The notes under the pieces were generated by a model. That model worked only from the letters and a program-made list of their open reading frames with translations, did not search any database and was not told the origin of the DNA. From positions 17,257,319 through 17,321,318 of the forward strand of contig NC_067206.1 in assembly GCF_026262505.1 (NCBI RefSeq): a stretch of 64,000 nucleotides of DNA, read 5' to 3'. Made by a program: the position numbers and the translations under genes. Shown here piece by piece: positions 58,326 through 64,000 of this stretch (within the stretch, counting starts at the first letter, position 1; the number at the start of each line of letters is the position of its first letter). Source of the DNA: Trichomonas vaginalis G3. Its lineage: Eukaryota > Parabasalia > Trichomonadida > Trichomonadidae.

Positions 58326-61075
58326 TTAGTCTATTAAATTATTCTTTTCTTTGAAATCCTCCAAAAATTCTTCGAAATGTTCTAAAATATAATCTGGAGA
58401 ATTATAACAAAATTCATTAATTTCTAACATATACGTATCTAACAATTCATTTGGAATTTCAAACGATCTTAAATATGTAATTGAATTTTGTATCTTCTCA
58501 TTTATTTGAGAAAGTTTTTCTTCAGCATGTAATGCATGAAAAATAGCGTGACTTCATTTTTGACAGTTTACAAATGTAAAGTGTTGCATCCTTAAAAACT
58601 TGGAAATATATACATTCATGAATTATCTTGTATATTAATTGAAAATCCATAAAACCCTAACAATATTTTTTCTTAAAACAAAACTATAAAAATATAAATA
58701 AAATTAATCGTTAAATAAAAATATTTGATATTAGAATTTTATTGGAAAAATAAAAAACTTAATATTTTAAAGAAATACTTAAATACTTGAATGTTTTAAC
58801 TTTTACATTATCATATAGACTCTCAAATTATTAGCCATTTTGGCTGAGAACTATGGTCTGCGAGGTACATAGATAGAATCAGTACCTCGCAGACTATAGT
58901 TCTCTATATGGCGCCGAAAATTTTTGGTGAAATGCGACGACATTTCACCAAAAATTTTTCGGCGCCATAGGAAGAATTAGAGGGTGTGAGATACTATTAC
59001 ATGCTATAGTACTCACACCCTCCAAATCCCAATCAAAATCGCATAAAATTTGCTACTTATCTTCAGATTACCTCCCATTATAAAATATATCATTGCTATC
59101 TCATCGTACTATATTTCCACCCTATTGTATTTAAAAATATAAAATTTTTTGATAATATATTTTTATATCTTGAATTTTCAAACAATATATTCACAGATAA
59201 TATAATGGGAAATCTATCTCAACCTAACCTTAAAGTACCAAACTCCTGCTTGCATTCTCACTCACAAATATTAAACACCCATCTCCAAAAAACTAAATTC
59301 TTCACAATTTTTTTAAAATTGAGAACATAAAAAACGTATGCATTCAATAATTTAAGATACTAACAAATATTAAAAACTTCAAAATATCAGATATTAACGT
59401 TTTTCAATTAAAAAAATATCATTTTGCTTTTCAATTCGACAAATAAATCGTAAATATTTTTAATTAATATCTGATTTACAGCATTATTATCCATTTATAA
59501 ATCTGACAAATAAATGACAAAACCATCAGAAATAGTGTCACTTTCTGTCAAAAGTGAAGTCACGCTATTTTTCATGCACAACAGTTTTTCTTCAGCATTT
59601 TCCAATAAAAATCTTAATGGATTCAAATTGGCTTCTTGATTCTGAACAAAATTTAATACTTGGTATAAACGTGATTGAACTTCTCTTTTCAATTTTGTTT
59701 TATAATCTGTCAATCGAGGCTCGCGAATTCTAATTGAAGGAATAAAACCTGTTTGAAGTAAATCGTTTTTAATACGATAAAAGTAATTGGGTGCAACTTC
59801 TTCTAAAAGATTTTTGACAAAAACATCAATTCTTTGATTTTTAACGCAGCCAAAATCGTGATATTTTATCTTTTTAAATAAAGATTCAGAAACGTTATTC
59901 ACAACGGTTAATTCATTTGGTCTGGCAGCGGCTATCCACTGTTGTTTTTGAATGTCCCACTGACGTGTAAAGTATTGATTAAATTCCAATTGATCTTGAA
60001 TTTTATCAATAATGTGCTCTTTATACATTTTTGCAGCATCTTCTTCTGTGCAATCACGATAATAACATAAAATGTTCATAAATTTTTCGACTTCTGATCT
60101 AATCTCTTCATCATTTATCTTTGAGAGATTCTTTTTAAGTGCGCGTATTACATGTGGCGCGCACCAAAAGATATTGCACTCCGGAAATGAATTCCTAATC
60201 CCGTTGAAAATGTTTAGTGCACAGTCAGACATGATAAATTCAGGTTCTGTGTGAGTTGTTTCAAAATATTTACTTAAGCAAAAAGAAATATTTTCACTAT
60301 TATCTGGATATATTATAAAATAACACAAAGGGATAGAATGAGTATTAGCAAATTTGGTAGCTAATACATAAAAAGGAAATCCATGAATAATTAATTTAAA
60401 CGTAGAGTCTAAGTGATAAATTGGTGGTTTTTCATGAATTTGAGAGATCATATCATTATCAGAGTAAATAAAAACCAATTTGTCTGGAAAATCAGTATCT
60501 TCACCTTGAATGTCAAAATAAATAAGGTCATCATGTTGATCTTCCCATTGATTAACATAGTTTTGTAAAGATTGAAATTGATTTAAAGATATGTCTGGTA
60601 AAGATCTCATAAGATCTTTTTGTTGTAAATAATATTTCAATTGATTGATTGCAGTTTGTTTCATAGTCATGTGAATACAAGTATGATCTTTAGGTATTTC
60701 AAGCGTTTTGTTGACTTCTTGTGTTGCATTAAGTGGACTTCCGTGATTCATGAGAAATTTTTTAATCCAAGCACGGTAAGTACCACTTGTAGGTGTATTT
60801 TTATGTTGTGGTGGTGGTCCTGAGTGAATATGAGTTAAGTTTGCAGATTTAAAAATGTAATTGTCGAAATTTTTAATAAATTTAAAGCCTGCTGGGCAGC
60901 CTTCGTATTCGCATCGGTGGTAGATTAATACTCCTGTTCCAATTGATAGTTTTTGTGGGTCTTTGACAAATCTTATGTTACCATGCAGCTCTGCAGCTAT
61001 AACAAAACGAGAATATTCTAAATATCCTATGGCTTGATCAACCTCGCATGGAGGATCGGGTGGAGGATGTTGCAT
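58326..61075 (-). pseudogene. MULE-type transposase, split by a 1.05-kb element
   Basis: It starts MQHPPPDPPCEVDQAIGYLE at 61075 after an initiator TCAATG context. Residues 55-84 have a C-x4-C...H-x-H pattern (HRCEYEGCPAG ... LTHIHS), like the WRKY/FLYWCH zinc fingers of MULEs. The MULE core has D223 (YHLDSTFKLII), D284 (FIMSDCALNIF) and C-x2-H at 305-308 (FWCAPHVIRALKK). The element at 58529-59582 separates the last 60 or so codons, which end KEKNNLID at 58326. Removing it and one 16-bp duplication leaves 1680 bp, 560 codons, so the gene was otherwise open. Confidence 0.85.
58529..59582. mobile_element. 1.05-kb TIR element, copy 3 (GCATGAAAAATAGCG family), inside the MULE gene
   Basis: 1054 bp, nearly identical to copy 2. 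Flanked by the 16-bp repeat AGTTTTTCTTCAGCAT (58513-58528 and 59583-59598). Hairpin core at about 58845-59025. It must be younger than the MULE it broke. Confidence 0.95.
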
Positions 61076-61309
61076 TGAGCAGCAAAAAGGAAAAATAAAA
61101 TTGAAAACTCACATTGAAAAAATAACGGTTTAATAGAAAATATTTTTTTTCTTCTGAAAAAGAATTATCTTTGAGTATCTAAATTGGGATAAAGGATATA
61201 GAATAGATAACTAGTACTTAATATATGATACATGTACACGAAATGGAAGAATGTGTACTAAAAGAAAGAGAAATTTTAGCTTAATATTTTACATACGAAT
61301 CAATTATCT

Positions 61310-62135
61310 TTGGTTAAAAGGTAGAATTGTTGGCTATGATGTACTGATTCATGATCAGTACATCATAGCCAACAATTCCTTATACAAAATTCAAAAACTT
61401 GGGTGCAATCAGTTCTGATTGCACCCAAGTTTTTGAACTTTCTTGAGGGAATTAAAGGGTGAGAGATTTATAGTCTATCTATATATCTCCCACCCTCTAA
61501 TTCCCTCCCTGACAGCGGGAAACTTTGTCTGAATGTTAAACTATTCAGACAAAGTTTCCCACTGTTTGCGAAGGAATTGTTGGCTATGATGTACTGATTC
61601 ATGATCAGTACATCATAGCCAACAATTCCTTATACAAAGTTCAAAAACTTGGGTGCAATCAGAACTGATTTCACATAAGTTTTTGAACTTTCTTGAGGGA
61701 ATGGAAGAGTAAGAGGTATACATTATGAATATATACCTCTTACCCTTCCATTTCCTCTCTGACAGCGGAAAACTTTGTCTGAATGTTAAACTATTCAGGC
61801 AAAGTCTCCCGCTGTCAGCGAAAGAATTGTTCCATCTGGTGCATAGAGTGTGAATCTATGCACCAAATGGAGCAAGTCCCTCGCGAAATTGCCCAAACTT
61901 GCGTCGCATTTCAAAGATTGTGACCCAAATTTTGGCGATTTCTAGTAGAGATGGAGTATTTTGAGTCACTGACCTATATGCAGTGGCTCAAAGGGCTCCA
62001 TCTCTACTTTGAAGCAAGGAAACTTTCCTCGAAATTTTGATAATTTGAAGAAAGTTTTCAAGCAATTAACAAAGGATTACTCGCTATGAGGTAAAAATTC
62101 TAGATTTTCACCTCATAGCGAGAGAGAGGGTCAAA
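61310..62135. repeat. chain of about twelve hairpins downstream of the MULE gene start
   Basis: In order: GAATTGTTGGCTATGATGTA pair, CAAAAACTTGGGTGCAATCA pair, GAGGGAATTAAAGGGTGAGA pair, GGGAAACTTTGTCTGAATGT pair, then the same four types again (61570-61815), then GAATTGTTCCATCTGGTGCA, GCCCAAACTTGCGTCGCA, GATGGAGTATTTTGAGTCAC, AAGGAAACTTTCCTCGAAAT and TCGCTATGAGGTAAAAATTC units. The two blocks of four are a ~240-bp direct duplication with some divergence. Confidence 0.9.
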
Positions 62136-62215
62136 GTTGCTATTTGTCACTTTTCCACAAGAATATAATGGGGAAAAAGTTATCATATAGTTGATCTCAT
62201 TCACTGAGGTGAGAG

Positions 62216-62284
62216 ATGCATGTAGTGTAATGGGATAAACAGTGGGATTGCTGCTCTAAGTCCTAGGTTCGAGACACATTGGCT
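62216..62284 (+). ncRNA. second tRNA-like sequence, degenerate
   Basis: ATGCATGTAGTGTAATGGGA resembles a tRNA D-arm with A box, and CCTAGGTTCGAGAC resembles a B box; ATG/CAT of the acceptor and three D-stem pairs can form, the T stem cannot. Probably a worn tRNA-derived piece within the MULE-bearing element. Confidence 0.3.
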
Positions 62285-62489
62285 TCATTTTTATCTTTTT
62301 TATTGACGTAAACTATTCAATTTTTGTGTTATCCATTCAAATTTCAGAATTTTTTTTGCAGATTTCACGCTACATTCGAAGTTACCTTTTGTAACAACCA
62401 CCACCGTCTACGAAAGACGAAAGTGTGTCACGATTTCACCCGGAAATCCGACGGTTGTTTAAGAGTAAGCACTTTTGGCACCTACTCCT

Positions 62490-62755
62490 CATAGCGAGAG
62501 CTTCCCTTTCATTGCTTGAAAACTTTCCCCAGCTTCAAAATTGGGGAACGGGCTGTAAAGTCGACTCCGATACCAGAGTATTTAAAAGAGAAGCCCTCGT
62601 ACGAGTTTCTATCAAGACCTTCTCATTCAAGAAGATCTTAATAGAAAATCGTACGAGGGCATTGGAAACTCGCGTCTGGTACATGTTGGTACCAGAGTGT
62701 TTGAGATTTGAAGACTCTGGTACTAACATGTACCAGAATTTATGATGAATTTAAG
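62490..62755. repeat. hairpin group related in reverse to 35755-35960
   Basis: GAAAACTTTCCCCAGC..., GGGCTGTAAAGTCGACTCCG, CCCTCGTACGAGTTTCTATC paired with GATAGAAA-type sequence around AAGACCTTCTCATTCAAGAA, and CTGGTACATGTTGGTACCAG units occur in the reverse order of the group at 35755. The end TGAATTTAAGATGGACCATT mirrors AATGATGGTCCACCT. Confidence 0.75.
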
Positions 62756-63043
62756 ATGGACCATTATAAAATGGTAGCGGTTTGTTTCAAAAAATTTTAG
62801 ATGAGATTTGCATAGATATAGATTATATGATTTATACATATGAAAAATAATATATAAAAATATAATTTTGAGATAATTATGTAAATAATATTTTAAATAT
62901 TTGAATTTGAGGTATAATTTTATAGTAAAATATATTATAAAGAGTATTTATATAAATATTGTTAAATAATATAAGTAATAAAAATTGAGACCCCTCCCTG
63001 TTTTTGATGTTTTGTCACTTTTTCGGTAATTCTTATTGTTTCC

Positions 63044-63124
63044 AGGATGTACTGCTCGTAGAGTCTCATGACCTCTGCCTTGCACCAGACACCCTCTCCC
63101 TTGGAACGTAAGGCTTCTTCGAAG
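63044..63124. repeat. 81-bp direct repeat, right copy
   Basis: Identical to 58133-58213; see that entry. Confidence 0.95.
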
Positions 63125-63183
63125 TGCTCGAATGCGATTGGCTGCTTGACCATCCGAAATGACACTTTTTGTCCGTTTGGTCA

Positions 63184-63429
63184 ATGTTCGTGTCTCGTGC
63201 CATAGTCGACGAAAATACAGACAAACAGGTTATATATGAGTTTGAGACCAAGAATGGTGTAACTCGACCTGTCCGATTCAAAGACTCCGAGGGCGACCAT
63301 GAAATTAAACGGAAATTAGCTAGGAAGGAATATAAAATGGACTGGTTGCCGCCACCTCCACCTCCACCACCTTTACCTGTTCCTCAAGTAAATAAGTCTT
63401 TCCCGTTCCCAAGAATTCCCACATTTTAA
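63184..63429 (+). CDS. small unknown protein with a poly-proline run, region E
   Basis: 81 residues from the ATG at 63184 (MFVSRAIVDENTDKQVIYEF), chosen because TGGTCAATG gives an initiator at the start. A charged first part (KDSEGDHEIKRKLARKEYKM) is followed by WLPPPPPPPPLPVP. It is divergent from the split gene at 63153 (30 bp) and convergent with the polymerase. Unknown function. Confidence 0.55.
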   Translation: MFVSRAIVDENTDKQVIYEFETKNGVTRPVRFKDSEGDHEIKRKLARKEYKMDWLPPPPPPPPLPVPQVNKSFPFPRIPTF

Positions 63430-63451
63430 TTCAAATTCGAATAAAAATTTT

Positions 63452-64000
63452 TTATTTCATGCAATGTTTAACTATTTCACCATCTTCTTTAACACCCCAG
63501 TACTTACGCTTGGAGAGGACATGAACTTCGGTGAAAATTTTGTCCAATTTGAATTGACCCATCTTTTCACCGACCATTCCCATTTCAATGAGTTTGTTAT
63601 AGCCTTCTTCGTTCGTCATGAGTGCGTCAATGTTCTCATAGTAAACCTTGACTTTGGATTTGACTTCGGAGAAGAATTTGTTGTACTCGTCAAGGACTGC
63701 CTTTGCGAACTGAGGGTAAGACCAATGTTCGACAATAGGTTTTAATGTGGTTACTAAGCCACTTTGACCTTGAGTGAATTCGTACTTCAAAACAAAAGGA
63801 GAAAACCTTTCAACAAAGTTGTCGACCTTCTCATAATGTTTACTCTTCATCTCTTGAGGTTTCTTAATGGAATATCCCCATGTCGAATTCATAAGCAATT
63901 TGAGTGTCATTGCAAGTTTGGGGTTTGAAGCTTTCCTAATATCATACAGTTGTTGTATGACTTTTCCAACTGTATAGTTCCTTCCCGGGAACTCACCATC
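63452..64000 (-). CDS. B-family DNA polymerase, C-terminal part (5' end outside the window)
   Basis: The frame is open to the window edge. It contains the motif B region LAMTLKLLMNSTWGYSIKKP and, about 85 residues on, the motif C region VKVYYENIDALMTNEEGYNK, then FKLDKIFTEVHVLSKRKYWG and the end VKEDGEIVKHCMK. The motif sequences and spacing differ from the polymerase of Polinton B (LILNSIYGKT; YQDCDSMHI), so this is another lineage of viral/organellar-type B polymerase. It would replicate the element to which region E belongs. Confidence 0.75.
   Translation of the reverse strand, partial: DGEFPGRNYTVGKVIQQLYDIRKASNPKLAMTLKLLMNSTWGYSIKKPQEMKSKHYEKVDNFVERFSPFVLKYEFTQGQSGLVTTLKPIVEHWSYPQFAKAVLDEYNKFFSEVKSKVKVYYENIDALMTNEEGYNKLIEMGMVGEKMGQFKLDKIFTEVHVLSKRKYWGVKEDGEIVKHCMK

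Larger units (their letters stand above)
58214..63043. mobile_element. 4.8-kb MULE-bearing transposon with 81-bp flanking duplication
   Basis: Near the left end is ATAAGAATTTCCGAAAAAGT followed by GACAC, near the right end (read inward) ATAAGAATTACCGAAAAAGT followed by GACA: an inverted pair of about 24 bp with one mismatch, starting 5-8 bases from each border. It holds a MULE transposase gene (itself interrupted by a 1.05-kb element), a long hairpin chain, a tRNA-like piece and a second hairpin group. Outside is an 81-bp perfect direct repeat. Confidence 0.85.
56962..63153 (-). pseudogene. small unknown protein of region E, split by two transposons
   Basis: The 5' part (63044-63153) starts MVKQPIAFEHFEEALRSKGE with the divergent initiator region towards 63184. 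Middle sequence (58013-58213) includes WEDKSSLNWQFYQLLWDDLL and the 3' end lies at 56962-56998. The MULE-bearing element (58214-63043) and the element at 57015-58012 are inserted in it, each with its own flanking duplication. Trp/Glu-rich helical protein, unknown. Confidence 0.6.

Noticed and set aside
62425-62745. 106-codon plus-strand frame
   Set aside because: It is laid over hairpins (GGTACC and CGTACGAG palindromes), so both strands read open; composition is not protein-like.
41960-64000. Treating element C and region E as one certain element
   Set aside because: Gene order would allow it, but base composition and promoter style change near 53300 and no terminal repeats are visible, so I keep them apart and give the single-element reading only as an alternative.

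Overview
The window is AT-rich protist DNA and I read it as Trichomonas vaginalis or a very close relative. The reasons are 5' leaders of a few bases with TCA(C/T)TTT-type initiators next to ATG, TAAA at many stop codons, almost no visible introns, and a dense layering of Maverick/Polinton elements, MULE-type and integrase-type DNA transposons. I see no confident housekeeping gene; nearly everything is mobile DNA, much of it nested.

Layout. 1-4050: left-truncated, broken Polinton A (packaging ATPase, major capsid, small amphipathic proteins). 4050-9550: gene-poor DNA with transposon ends, chains of hairpins and one protein gene split by a small transposon. 9550-10667 and 30201-31660: two parts of a DNA transposon whose integrase-type transposase has a 48-bp minisatellite in its N-terminal part. 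10668-30205: complete-length Polinton B inserted in that minisatellite, with ~640-bp terminal inverted repeats, a 5-bp target duplication and about 24 genes (capsid proteins, protein-primed DNA polymerase, integrase, KilA-N protein, packaging ATPase); several genes are broken. 31660-41960: a field of DNA transposons: a dead integrase-type transposase, a foldback element, two full ~1.05-kb elements with 16-17-bp target duplications, and a related copy carrying an intact DD35E transposase. 41960-53300: broken Polinton-like element C (capsid, penton-like protein, packaging ATPase, superfamily 3 helicase). 53300-64000: region E, with a different B-family DNA polymerase lineage, an HNH-like protein and small genes, interrupted by three transposons including a 4.8-kb MULE.

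The most unusual things are: (1) two transposons sharing a terminal motif and flanked by 79- and 81-bp perfect direct repeats, far longer than any target duplication I know for eukaryotic DNA transposons; (2) chains of 50-65-bp near-perfect hairpins laid end to end inside several unrelated-looking transposons; (3) a non-autonomous family with 16-17-bp duplications that can be tied to an intact integrase-type transposase; (4) short GC-rich palindromes that sit in the same reading frame inside unrelated Polinton B proteins; (5) a 14-bp palindrome that brackets one Polinton gene and recurs in both terminal repeats.

In Polinton B the genes form a virion and replication set: capsid, penton-like and small basic proteins build the particle, the ATPase would package DNA, the polymerase replicates it and the integrase inserts it. 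Genes are packed with 16-25-bp divergent promoters, stop codons shared between convergent genes, and TAA-ATG abutting junctions.
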